From MVRV01 sp964646755 (GTDB taxonomy: Bacteria; Desulfobacterota; Syntrophia; Syntrophales; Smithellaceae), in contig CAZYIE010000018.1 in the NCBI GenBank assembly GCA_964646755.1, positions 1 to 61,648 on the forward strand: a stretch of 61,648 nucleotides of DNA. Reading direction: 5' to 3'. Under the pieces are notes generated by a model. That model did not search any database. It was not told the DNA's origin and saw nothing but the letters and a program-made list of their open reading frames with translations. Positions 26,403 to 35,048 of the stretch are shown one piece after another (position 1 is the stretch's first letter; every line of letters begins with the position of its first letter). Both the position numbers and the translations under genes were made by a program.

Positions 26403-28205
26403 TTAGAGACTCTCTTCTTTAATCCGGACAGCGGATATATCTTCGAGGCCGATAATCCGTACCCGACCGAAAACCTGCGGGAGAAAATTTTTCAGATAGA
26501 AACGCACAGTCTCGATCTTGCCTTCATAGAACAGTTTATCTCCTTCGTCCAATGGCGAGGCAAGTTTGCCTTGCGCAATGACAGCCTGATCAAGCAAGAG
26601 ATGAGCCACAGCAACTTCCGCGACGCAATCGAGGAACCGAGTTGACGTCAAGGGAATCAGATCAATCCGTCCTTCTTTTTTGTAAACATCATATTTGGCG
26701 ACAACTCCCAGGACAGCCTCCAGCGCCTCTCCCAACAAGGCCAATTCTTCCGTAAGTGCGGCATTCGCTTTTTGATTCGCGATGAATGCCGTTACCTCAT
26801 CAACCCAGTCACGGAAAGCCTTTCCGCCACCCATGTTCAGTTTGCGGCCGACAAGATCTATCGACTGAACATAGTTCGTACCATCCCAGATGGACAGGAT
26901 CTTGCAGTCACGGGCATATTGTTCAATCGGATATTCTTTCGTGAAGCCGTATCCACCCAGAATCTGAATCCCATCCCGCCCTATTTCATAAATCCTGTCC
27001 GAACAGTAGGCTTTTACCAGCGGGGTAAACAATTCCAGTCTTTCATGAGCCTTTTTCCTCGCTTCGGGATCCGAATGAGCCTTGGAGAGGTCTTCCATAA
27101 AATAAGCTTTGTAAACCAGCGCACGCATACCCTCCGCCAGTGATTTGATACCCATGAGCATCCTTCGAATATCGGTATGCTCGACAATCCTCACCCTTCT
27201 GCCATCCTTAATGCCATAAGGAGTTCCTTGAACGCGGTCTTTGGCATAAGCCAGACAGTTGGCGTAAATATTCGATGCGAAAGCGACAGATTCCAGACCG
27301 ACAGCCATTCTCGCCAGATTAACCATTTGGAACATGTAAGCAAGCCCCATCCCGGCCTCACCCACCAGGTAACCCCGGCAATTACCATTTTCCCCGAAGT
27401 TCATCGCACAGGTCGCCGAACCGTTCAGCCCCATCTTATGCTCAATACCAATGCAGGCGACGTCATTGGGCTCGCCCAGAGATCCGTCATCGTTCACCCA
27501 AATTTTCGGAACAACAAAAAGAGAAACACCTTTAGCCCCTGGAGGCGCTCCTTCGATGCGGGCAATAACTAAGTGGATTATATTCTCCGTCAGGTCGTGT
27601 TCCCCCGATGTTATAAATATTTTCGTTCCCGAAATCTTGTAATATTTGCCGTCGGGTATCGCTTTGGTGGAAACCATATGGGCGTCCGACCCGACAGCCG
27701 GTTCCGTCAGACACATGCCACCACCCCATGTTCCGTCATACATTTTCGCGACGAAAAGATCTTTGAGCTGTTGAGTCCCATAATTCTCGATCATGCCGCC
27801 ATTTCCCGGCCCCATGCCCGTAAAACACATAAAGGGAAAGTTGGCAGACTGAAAAAATTCCATCGCAACCTCGGTAATAAGGACAGGAGCTCCCTGACCG
27901 CCGTACTCAGGATTGAGTCCAAGACTAAACCAGCTGCCTTCCTTGTACACTTTCCAGGCCTGATGAAAACTCTTCGGCACCGTCACCTTACCCTTTTCAA
28001 AATGACATCCTTCCCTGTCTCCATCCTGAAAAGTAGGCGCCACATCATTGGCGGCAATTTTCATCGCCTGCCCTAGAATCATGTCGAAATCTTCTATTGT
28101 AAAATCCTTGTAGGCATCACACTCCAACAGTTTGGCAATATTCAGTTGTTCTTTCAGGACAAATTTTACATCCCTATCATCGCGCTTAAAGAAGTTCTGG
28201 CCCAT
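26403..28205 (-). CDS. Large acyl-CoA dehydrogenase (DmdC-like), catalytic Glu replaced by Asp
   Basis: 600 residues, the long form with an extra C-terminal helical domain (after about 450) as in DmdC/FadE-like enzymes. MCLTEPAVGSD marks the FAD site. The catalytic position reads SIWDGTNYVQ with Asp441 instead of the usual glutamate; the sister protein at 29106 has glutamate there. It is the first enzyme after tetR. The Asp may mark a different substrate type: cyclic dienoyl/CHC-CoA dehydrogenases are the known Asp-using relatives. That comparison is from memory. Confidence 0.88.
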   Translation of the reverse strand: MGQNFFKRDDRDVKFVLKEQLNIAKLLECDAYKDFTIEDFDMILGQAMKIAANDVAPTFQDGDREGCHFEKGKVTVPKSFHQAWKVYKEGSWFSLGLNPEYGGQGAPVLITEVAMEFFQSANFPFMCFTGMGPGNGGMIENYGTQQLKDLFVAKMYDGTWGGGMCLTEPAVGSDAHMVSTKAIPDGKYYKISGTKIFITSGEHDLTENIIHLVIARIEGAPPGAKGVSLFVVPKIWVNDDGSLGEPNDVACIGIEHKMGLNGSATCAMNFGENGNCRGYLVGEAGMGLAYMFQMVNLARMAVGLESVAFASNIYANCLAYAKDRVQGTPYGIKDGRRVRIVEHTDIRRMLMGIKSLAEGMRALVYKAYFMEDLSKAHSDPEARKKAHERLELFTPLVKAYCSDRIYEIGRDGIQILGGYGFTKEYPIEQYARDCKILSIWDGTNYVQSIDLVGRKLNMGGGKAFRDWVDEVTAFIANQKANAALTEELALLGEALEAVLGVVAKYDVYKKEGRIDLIPLTSTRFLDCVAEVAVAHLLLDQAVIAQGKLASPLDEGDKLFYEGKIETVRFYLKNFLPQVFGRVRIIGLEDISAVRIKEESL

Positions 28206-28233
28206 TTTATTCTCCCTTCATTCTCAAATGACT

Positions 28234-28854
28234 TTATTCATTGTATATTTTCTTAATTGGCTCCAAATAACTGGGAATAAAAAATTTAATAATCTGATTT
28301 TTTGCCTCTTCCATGGGGAAATGCAGGAGCTCAAAATCAGGATTAAAGACATACTGACGTATTGTATTATCCGCAGCGCCGTAAATTACAAATGCGGCAA
28401 TAATTGGCGATATTTCCTTGTTTAAAAGACCTTTCTTTTGACCTTCCGAAATTATTCCAGCTAATCCGGTAAAAAAGCGATAATACAATTCCTGGTTTTC
28501 CTGATCATAAAATTGACTCACTTTAGGGACTTCCATAATCATAACCTTTATCAGATCAGGATTATGGTCGTAATTAGCGAATATGAAATTGACAATTTGA
28601 ATAATTCTGGTGGCGGGAGAACCTTCACCTTTGTTCAACTTCTCCATTCTCTGGAGAAGAAAATTCCAGTTATCCCGATAGATGGACAATAAGATATCAT
28701 CCTTGCTTTTAAAATATTGATAAAGAGAACCATAAGCGACACCTGCAGCTTTAGAGATATCCAGTGTCCGGCACGAGTGATATCCCTTTGCGGCAAATAC
28801 TTTAATGGACGCATTCATGATTATTTCTCTTTTGCCAAGTTCTGTATTACTCAT
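28234..28854 (-). CDS. TetR-family regulator, FadR-like
   Basis: 206 residues with the N-terminal TetR helix-turn-helix (residues about 10-55: IIMNASIKVFAAKGYHSC, ISKAAGVAYGSLYQYFKSKDD) and a ligand-binding C-terminal domain. It starts the operon of acyl-CoA dehydrogenases and MaoC. A near-perfect 36-bp palindrome sits in its promoter (28891-28926), matching the layout of acyl-CoA-responsive FadR-type repressors. It is likely autoregulated and probably also controls the transporter operon at the left edge of the window. Confidence 0.85.
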   Translation of the reverse strand: MSNTELGKREIIMNASIKVFAAKGYHSCRTLDISKAAGVAYGSLYQYFKSKDDILLSIYRDNWNFLLQRMEKLNKGEGSPATRIIQIVNFIFANYDHNPDLIKVMIMEVPKVSQFYDQENQELYYRFFTGLAGIISEGQKKGLLNKEISPIIAAFVIYGAADNTIRQYVFNPDFELLHFPMEEAKNQIIKFFIPSYLEPIKKIYNE

Positions 28855-28890
28855 AGAAAACCTCTCCAGTCAGGTAATATTGACAAAGGC

Positions 28891-28954
28891 CAGATCATGT
28901 GACTGATTAGTCAATCACATGATCTGAACTATATTACTGAAAGTATCTTGTCAA
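28891..28954 (-). promoter_or_regulatory. tetR promoter with FadR-like operator
   Basis: On the minus strand TTGACA (28949-28954), a 15-bp spacer and TATAGT (28928-28933) are followed at once by a 36-bp palindrome (28891-28926, two mismatched pairs) with core TGACTGATTAGTCAATCA. This agrees closely with the B. subtilis FadR consensus as I recall it. The same promoter layout and spacer occur at 175-233. Confidence 0.78.
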
Positions 28955-29000
28955 GATATTTTCATCTTTTTTTGATTTTTTTTTACTGGGAGTTCTTGAT

Positions 29001-29037
29001 AGATCCGGCCAGGCCATTTTAGCGTCTGACCGGATCT
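29001..29037 (-). terminator. Hairpin after the acyl-CoA dehydrogenase operon
   Basis: AGATCCGG (29001-29008) and CCGGATCT (29030-29037) form an 8-bp stem with a 21-base loop, about 70 bases beyond the stop of the gene at 29106. No T-run follows on the minus strand, so termination is only suggested by position. Confidence 0.35.
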
Positions 29038-29105
29038 GTTTGTAAGGAAAAACTTATAGATAGGAAGTTTCTTTACGCCGCCCTTGGGGTTGATGGAATT
29101 AAATA

Positions 29106-30968
29106 TTAGGAAGCGAAAGATTCGTCGGCAATCTCCAGGGTAGATCTATCGCCAAACTTGATCGATTCACACCTGGCCTTTACAGTTGTAAGGGCTTCAT
29201 TGGCAAAGAATTTAGCTGAAGAGACTTTCCCTGTATAGAAAGCCACATCGGGATCACCGTGAACAAGAGCGCGTTGCTTGCCGATCGTATCGGCGCCCTT
29301 CGCCTGGTAAATACCTGCAAGCTTTTCTTCAGCAATCAGCGCCGCCTGCATCAGGATATTTCCCGCCACGAGATCGCCGAAAGCATCCATAAACGGCGAT
29401 GCATTCAGTATCGGGAGAAGAAATCCGCCGCTTTTGCCGAGCTGGCCGAAGGTCATGGTCAGGTCGATGATGGCATTGCACGCCTCTTCCAGGGCGGGTG
29501 CATAGGCCTTCAGGCTTGCGTTGGCCTTGGCTTGGCCAATGGTCGCCATAATTTCACCGACGAGATTCATGACATTGGCGCCTTTTTTGGAACCGAGCTT
29601 ACGGCCTACCAAGTCGAGACTCTGGATGCCGTTGGTGCCCTCGTAGATGGTGGTGATCTTACAGTCCCTCAGATACTGCTCAACGGGATACTCGGCGCAG
29701 AAACCGTAACCGCCGTGCACATCCATCGCCTTGGAACAGACGATCATGGCGTTGTCGGAAACCCAGCCCTTGCAGACAGGAATCAGCAGCTCGGCCATGC
29801 CCTTCCACTTGTCGTGCTCCGGCTTTGATTCGGTGGATTCCGCCGCGTCCAAGCAGTAGGAAGAGTAGTAAAGAATGGCCCGCATGGCTTCCACGCGGGA
29901 TTTCATCCACAGGAGATCCCTGCGAACATCCGGATGTTGAATAATGGCAACGGCCTTGGCGTCGGGATTCTTCATTTCCCAGACGGGCGTGCTCTGGATT
30001 CTTTCCCTGGCATACTGGACGGACCGCTCCAGGCAGGCGCTTGCTGTACCCAGAGCCTGATAGCCGACTTCGATACGGGCTTCGTTCATCAACTGGAACA
30101 TGACCTTCAGACCTTCACGCTCCTTGCCCAGGAGTTCGCCGACGCACTTCCCGTTGTCGCCGAAGTTAAGCGTACAGGTCGCATTGCCGTGAATGCCCAT
30201 CTTGTGCTCGATATTACCAGTTTGCACGTCGTTACTGCCGCCGAGTGTGCCGTCGTCGTTGACTTTAATCTTCGGAACAATGAAAATAGATATGCCCGCC
30301 GTACCGGGAGCATCACCTTCGATTCTGGCCAAAACGGGATGAATGATATTCTCCGTGAGATCGTGATCCCCGCTGGAGATAAAGCATTTTGTTCCCGTGA
30401 TGCTGTAAGTGCCGTCCGGCAGTCTTTTCGCCGTCGTTTTCAGCGCTCCGACATCGCTGCCCGCACCGGGTTCCGTGAGGCACATTGTTCCGCCCCATTT
30501 CCCGGCATACATCTTGACCATATACTTGCTCTTCTGTTCTTCAGTTCCGAAATTTTCGATGAGGGCCGCCGCTCCGTTGGTCAATCCCGGGTACATAGTA
30601 AAGGGATAGTTGGCCGCCACAAAAAGTTCCGAACAGGCATTGCTCATAAGAAGAGGCATTCCCTGCCCCCCCACATCGACAGACCGGGAGGGGCAAAGCC
30701 AGCCGGCTTCGATGAACTTCTGGTAGGCCTCGTGGAACACCGCCGGTACGGTTACCTTCCCGTCCTTGAAGGTGCAGCCTTCCCTGTCGCCGATAACATT
30801 GGTCGGCAAAATGACATTGACGGCCATTTTCTCCGCTTCAGTCAGCATCATCAACACGTCATCCTTGGAGAAATCCTTATACTTCTCCGTCGCGAATAAC
30901 TTCTCGATACCCAACTGCTCAAAAAGCAGGAACTGCTGATCTCTCATATTCACCAATAAATTACTCAT
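29106..30968 (-). CDS. Large acyl-CoA dehydrogenase (DmdC-like)
   Basis: 620 residues, same long family as 26403-28205, with MCLTEPGAGSD at the flavin site and the regular catalytic Glu443 in IYEGTNGIQS. The extra C-terminal domain is present. It is the last gene of the long operon, 48 bases after the 3-hydroxyacyl-CoA dehydrogenase. It probably oxidises an aromatic-side-chain or medium-chain acyl-CoA, but the substrate cannot be read. Confidence 0.9.
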   Translation of the reverse strand: MSNLLVNMRDQQFLLFEQLGIEKLFATEKYKDFSKDDVLMMLTEAEKMAVNVILPTNVIGDREGCTFKDGKVTVPAVFHEAYQKFIEAGWLCPSRSVDVGGQGMPLLMSNACSELFVAANYPFTMYPGLTNGAAALIENFGTEEQKSKYMVKMYAGKWGGTMCLTEPGAGSDVGALKTTAKRLPDGTYSITGTKCFISSGDHDLTENIIHPVLARIEGDAPGTAGISIFIVPKIKVNDDGTLGGSNDVQTGNIEHKMGIHGNATCTLNFGDNGKCVGELLGKEREGLKVMFQLMNEARIEVGYQALGTASACLERSVQYARERIQSTPVWEMKNPDAKAVAIIQHPDVRRDLLWMKSRVEAMRAILYYSSYCLDAAESTESKPEHDKWKGMAELLIPVCKGWVSDNAMIVCSKAMDVHGGYGFCAEYPVEQYLRDCKITTIYEGTNGIQSLDLVGRKLGSKKGANVMNLVGEIMATIGQAKANASLKAYAPALEEACNAIIDLTMTFGQLGKSGGFLLPILNASPFMDAFGDLVAGNILMQAALIAEEKLAGIYQAKGADTIGKQRALVHGDPDVAFYTGKVSSAKFFANEALTTVKARCESIKFGDRSTLEIADESFAS

Positions 30969-31016
30969 GTCTCTCTCCTTCCTGCGTTATTTTACGGGGA
31001 AACATTTGTTTCCCCA

Positions 31017-31928
31017 TTAAGTGGCATGGCCGGCGATGAATCCCGGTTTTCGGAACAACGGACCGGGGTACTGATAGAATCCCTTGCCTGTTTTCTGGCC
31101 GACTTCGCCCCGGTCCACAAACTGTTGGAGAAAGTCGGCATTTTTCTGCAATTGGGCATTGCCCGTCTGTTTAGCCCAGTAAGCCGTAACCTTCCAGGCC
31201 GTATCGATGCCTATGCTGTCCATGAGTCCGAAGGGACCTATCGGCATATTCATAACACCCATCCAAGACCTGTCTATGTCTTCAATGGACGAGATACCAT
31301 TGGCGGCGAGGGTTTGCGCCGATTCGAGAAAAGCCCGGAGCATGGCATTAAACACATAGCCGCTGCTTTCCTTATTCAGAATGATATCGATGAGTCCCAT
31401 TCGTTTTGCGAAACCCTGAACGGCATGGATCGTCTCTGCATCGGTTCCGGGATGGGGCATGATATCGACAACGGTGTTCGTACGCAGATCGTGGAAGTGA
31501 AGGGCGAGAAATTTATCGGGCCTTCCTGTTGCATCGGCGAACATGGAGGGCAGCAGGGTGGATGTATTTGTGGTGAAAATGGTGCGGGACGGACAGAGGG
31601 TGTGAAATAGGGAAAGAACATTCCCTTTCAGGACGGGGTCTTCGGGAACGGATTCACTGACCAGATCGATGTCACGGGCCGCCTCTAAAGACGCCGTCGT
31701 GGTCTTGATCCGGTCAATCGCCGCTTGGGCCTCGTCCTGCGTGATCCGTTTTAAGCGAACATAGGTTCCAACCATCTTTTGAATGACCGCTAAAGCCTTG
31801 GTCAGTAAGTCTTCCTGGATATCGTAGATGACGACATTGCAGCCGTACATGGCAAAATGGAGGGCGATCTGCCGGCCCATAGTACCGCCGCCGATAATCA
31901 GGATACGTTGAATATCTTCCGCTTTCAC
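31017..31928 (-). CDS. 3-hydroxyacyl-CoA dehydrogenase, divergent
   Basis: 303 residues from a GTG at 31928 with GTAAGGAG upstream; the longer frame runs into the enoyl-CoA hydratase-like gene. NAD motif ILIIGGGTMGRQIALH. The catalytic region is TNTSTLLPS and ALHFHDLRT, which keeps the histidine but not the usual FFNP. The C-terminal motif is NMPIGPFGLMD. It is therefore less conserved than the other two paralogues and may act on a bulkier substrate. 25 bases after the crotonase-fold gene. Confidence 0.85.
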   Translation of the reverse strand: MKAEDIQRILIIGGGTMGRQIALHFAMYGCNVVIYDIQEDLLTKALAVIQKMVGTYVRLKRITQDEAQAAIDRIKTTTASLEAARDIDLVSESVPEDPVLKGNVLSLFHTLCPSRTIFTTNTSTLLPSMFADATGRPDKFLALHFHDLRTNTVVDIMPHPGTDAETIHAVQGFAKRMGLIDIILNKESSGYVFNAMLRAFLESAQTLAANGISSIEDIDRSWMGVMNMPIGPFGLMDSIGIDTAWKVTAYWAKQTGNAQLQKNADFLQQFVDRGEVGQKTGKGFYQYPGPLFRKPGFIAGHAT

Positions 31929-31953
31929 AATCTGACTCCTTACTGAAATTTTT

Positions 31954-32739
31954 TCATGCGCCCGTGAAGGCTGGCTTCCTCCGTTGGGTGAAGGCTTGAA
32001 CACCTTCCAGATGATCGGTCGTTTTCATAAGTTTTCCCTGCGCGTCCGTCATCAGTTTGATGGCCTCTTCCGCTTCCATGTTCAGACTTCCGAGAAGAAC
32101 CTTCTTGGCATAACCATAGGCCAGTGTTGGACCTTTGGCCATCCGGCCGGCCAGTTTCGCCGTTTCTTCTTCCAGGGATGCCGCCGGAACAACTTTGTTG
32201 ATCATGCCTAGTCGGAGCGCTTCTTCGGCGTTGATGATCTTGCCTGTCCAGATGAGTTCGAGGGCTTTGCGTACACCGACGGCTTTGGGCAAAAGGTACG
32301 TGTTTCCGATGAGCCCGAGGTTAATGTATAACTGGCCAAAAGATGCCTGATCGGAGGCAATGACATAATCGCAGGCCAGGGCGATTTCTCCGCCCGCACC
32401 GAAGCAAATACCGTTGACGCAGGCGATGACCGGTTTGGGCAAGGCCATCAAACATTTTATCACAACGGGATATGCCTTTGTTTCGATCGCTTGGGCCACT
32501 TCCGGCGCCGAAAGAGTCTTGGCCACTTCCATCGTCTTGATGTCATCCCCGGCGGAAAACATCTGGCTGGCCCCAGTTACAACCACTGCCCGGATCTGTT
32601 CATCCTTTTCGCAGCGGCCAACGGCAGCGGCGATTTCCTCAACCATCTCGAAATTGATGCAGTTCATCTCTTTCGGTCGATTCAGCGTAATGGTAGCTAT
32701 TCCTTTATCCACCTGAAACAATATGTACTGGTACTCCAT
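31954..32739 (-). CDS. Enoyl-CoA hydratase/isomerase (crotonase fold), second catalytic Glu absent
   Basis: 261 residues. The oxyanion-hole pieces SAGDDIK and NGICFGAGGEIALACD are intact with Glu118 (first catalytic Glu). The position of the second Glu is Tyr138 in FGQLYINLG, where hydratases have P-E-I. Members with one Glu are often isomerases or other acyl-CoA transformers, so simple hydratase activity is doubtful. Between the dehydratase-like and HAD genes. Confidence 0.85.
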   Translation of the reverse strand: MEYQYILFQVDKGIATITLNRPKEMNCINFEMVEEIAAAVGRCEKDEQIRAVVVTGASQMFSAGDDIKTMEVAKTLSAPEVAQAIETKAYPVVIKCLMALPKPVIACVNGICFGAGGEIALACDYVIASDQASFGQLYINLGLIGNTYLLPKAVGVRKALELIWTGKIINAEEALRLGMINKVVPAASLEEETAKLAGRMAKGPTLAYGYAKKVLLGSLNMEAEEAIKLMTDAQGKLMKTTDHLEGVQAFTQRRKPAFTGA

Positions 32740-32764
32740 GTCTGCCTCCTGTTTATTTGGTTGA

Positions 32765-34228
32765 TCAGCTCTTGATCCCCGCCAGTGTCTTCACCAGTTT
32801 TTTCCTCGACTTAATGTCATACTGGGACGTAATGGCGATCTGTTCCATGATGGGTGATCCGCCGCCGTGGTAGTTACCGTAGTTCATAACACCGGCCATA
32901 GTGCCGATTGTATAGTCGCCCAGAGTCATCCAGAATTTTATCTGGTCCTCCACGGGAACCTTGGGATTGCGGTTAAGGTATTTTTCCAGAACCGCCTTCA
33001 GATCTGGATGGGTCAGATCTCCTTCGTAGGGGAAGGTGGCCGGAGCACCGCCGGCAATCCGGCAGAGGAGTTCCTGCTCATGGAAAACAGCTTCTCCTGT
33101 CAGACAGCGTCCCACATTGCAATAAATGGAGTTGGGGATGTAGCTGCCCGGACCGTAGGGGCAACTGCCCATACCCGGGATGACGACTTCTGGTTTACCC
33201 ATACTGGAGGCCGTGAAACCTGCGGCATAGCCCAGCTCTGAAATTTTGATGATCTCCGCCAGCATTTCCTTCACGTGAGGCGTTTTTTCGATGCCGTTGT
33301 ATTCCGCTGCCAGGGCTGCCAGGCCGAGGAAAACGTCTCCGATAGCCGGCTTGCATCCCGAGTAGCTGTGGCGGTGGAACAACGCGAACAGCAGGGCGCA
33401 AAGTCCGCCGTGATCGTTTTCTCCGCAGAGAAAGACCCGTTCCCACGGAACAAAGCAATCCTCAAAGATGATGTAGGAGTCGGAATAGCCGATGTCTATG
33501 CCGCGCTGGATGCTTTTGCGCTTGTGCTGGTTGTGGATGGAAACGACCTGCTTGACCCCTTCGTAATCGGAGGGGACAGCGAAGGCCACTGCGTAGTCCT
33601 TCTCGTCGGGGCCCAGGGCGCGGGTAGGAACAACAAGGATCTCGTCGGAAATGGAGGCCTCGGAAATGTGGAGTTTGCAGCCCCGAACGACAATTCCATC
33701 ACTTTTCTTTTCCACAACGTGGACATACATGTCGGGATCAGTCTGCTGGATGGGCCGCTTCAGGCGCTCACCCTTGATGTCGGTCTGGGCGCAACTTCCT
33801 ACGAGGTCTTCTTTTTGAAATCGTTCGAGCCATGTAAGGAAGTTCTTGTAGTAAGAGGTATTACCGCTGTTGACCTTGTCCGCTTCGAAAGAAACGGCGT
33901 TAACGGCGTTAAGAGCATCTGTGCCCATGCAGCGCTGGATGCACATCCCCGCCTTCCGGCACAGGGCGCGGGTCATGTCCTGCTTCTTGTGAAGATCTTC
34001 CGTGCTTTGATGCACATGACAGAAGCGGTTTATGGTTTCACCGGTTAAATGTGAGGTGGCCGTGCAAAGATCCTTCAACTCCGGATCGTTTACGGCGTCG
34101 AACGTAATGCCCATAACGTTCAGGACAGGTTGCTGAAGTTCGTCATCACGGTCGATCTTTTCGCCATCATGATAGAGGTTACGTCTCATTTTCCGGAGAC
34201 CTGCAATGTATTGTTCTTTTGTTCTCAT
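32765..34228 (-). CDS. 4-hydroxybutyryl-CoA dehydratase-like Fe-S flavoprotein
   Basis: 487 residues, about the length of clostridial AbfD. All four [4Fe-4S] ligands of that enzyme are present at equivalent spacing: Cys96 and Cys100 (MCIQRC) and His285 and Cys292 (FHRHSYSGC, 7 apart like His292/Cys299). HpaB-type monooxygenases share the fold but lack them. The enzyme would remove water from a gamma-hydroxy-acyl-CoA by a ketyl radical mechanism, or perform a related dehydration. AAGGAG precedes the ATG. The TetR gene stop is four bases upstream. Confidence 0.88.
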   Translation of the reverse strand: MRTKEQYIAGLRKMRRNLYHDGEKIDRDDELQQPVLNVMGITFDAVNDPELKDLCTATSHLTGETINRFCHVHQSTEDLHKKQDMTRALCRKAGMCIQRCMGTDALNAVNAVSFEADKVNSGNTSYYKNFLTWLERFQKEDLVGSCAQTDIKGERLKRPIQQTDPDMYVHVVEKKSDGIVVRGCKLHISEASISDEILVVPTRALGPDEKDYAVAFAVPSDYEGVKQVVSIHNQHKRKSIQRGIDIGYSDSYIIFEDCFVPWERVFLCGENDHGGLCALLFALFHRHSYSGCKPAIGDVFLGLAALAAEYNGIEKTPHVKEMLAEIIKISELGYAAGFTASSMGKPEVVIPGMGSCPYGPGSYIPNSIYCNVGRCLTGEAVFHEQELLCRIAGGAPATFPYEGDLTHPDLKAVLEKYLNRNPKVPVEDQIKFWMTLGDYTIGTMAGVMNYGNYHGGGSPIMEQIAITSQYDIKSRKKLVKTLAGIKS

Positions 34229-34232
34229 GGTA

Positions 34233-34985
34233 TTACTCCTTTTTCTTCTTCAAGTGTTTATCTTTCCCGGCGTTCTTGCGGGAAACCCCGGATTCTCTTT
34301 TTTCCAATTTTTCTTTTTTCTGCATCATCTCATTCAGAAGCCTGGCATCCTCTATATTCAGTCTGAGAATGAATCCGGATTCCCGATCTTTTTCCCGAAT
34401 ACCTACCAGAATGTTCTCCATTAAGAGATCCAGGAAATCCATGATTGGTTCCTTTCTTGATAATCCCTGGAGGTGCCACTGGATAAACATATGCTCAATA
34501 GTCCCGAGGAACATGGAGCGGATCAGGTAAGGATTGATATTCTTTTTAAAGGTACCGTCCTCAATGCCGTCCCGGATGCAATCCAGGAGAATGTGGGCAG
34601 ACCGGCGTATTGTCACATGGGCATTGGTCTGGCGGAAGCGCTTATTGGGCATAAGTTGCAAAAGAGCAAGGGCCGAATAGTCGGGATTTTCGCGATAGAG
34701 ACGTATGTAGCTGCATAATACAGCCCTGATCCTCGCCTCTGTCCCTTTGATATAGGGGAGAACCCGTTCGAACTCGGCGATGGTTTCTACTGTTACCTTT
34801 TCGGGAATGGCAAACAAAAGATCTTCTTTCGTACCAAAATTCTCATATACTGTAGCTTCGGAAACACCGGCCATTTTACTGATCTCAGCAACAGTGGTAT
34901 CCTGGAATCCCTTGTCGGCAAAAATTCGCAGAGCGGCTTCCATGATCCTGTCTTTCCTGCTTTTCACCTTGCTGTTTTCAGCCAT
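34233..34985 (-). CDS. TetR-family regulator with lysine-rich tail
   Basis: 250 residues. N-terminal HTH (IMEAALRIFADKGFQDTTVA, ISKMAGVSEATVYENFGTKED) and a C-terminal domain ending in a long charged tail (residues about 220-250, rich in Lys). GGAGG upstream of the ATG. It lies inside the run between acyl-CoA ligase and the dehydratase-like gene, so it is a local regulator, likely of this operon. No clear operator was identified nearby. Confidence 0.83.
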   Translation of the reverse strand: MAENSKVKSRKDRIMEAALRIFADKGFQDTTVAEISKMAGVSEATVYENFGTKEDLLFAIPEKVTVETIAEFERVLPYIKGTEARIRAVLCSYIRLYRENPDYSALALLQLMPNKRFRQTNAHVTIRRSAHILLDCIRDGIEDGTFKKNINPYLIRSMFLGTIEHMFIQWHLQGLSRKEPIMDFLDLLMENILVGIREKDRESGFILRLNIEDARLLNEMMQKKEKLEKRESGVSRKNAGKDKHLKKKKE

Positions 34986-35048
34986 GACTTCCTCCTATCG
35001 CAAACGTAATTATATTGTAAAATAATCCAGTTTGCCCGTAATGAAAAT

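Noticed and set aside
29934..30899. 321-codon plus-strand open frame opposite the acyl-CoA dehydrogenase
   Set aside because: Antisense shadow of a clearly recognisable gene; no motif, no ribosome binding site, composition rich in His/Arg/Phe as expected for a complement.
32765..34228. 4-hydroxyphenylacetate 3-monooxygenase (HpaB)
   Set aside because: Same fold, but all four Fe-S ligands of 4-hydroxybutyryl-CoA dehydratase are present and an oxygenase makes no sense in this anaerobic context.
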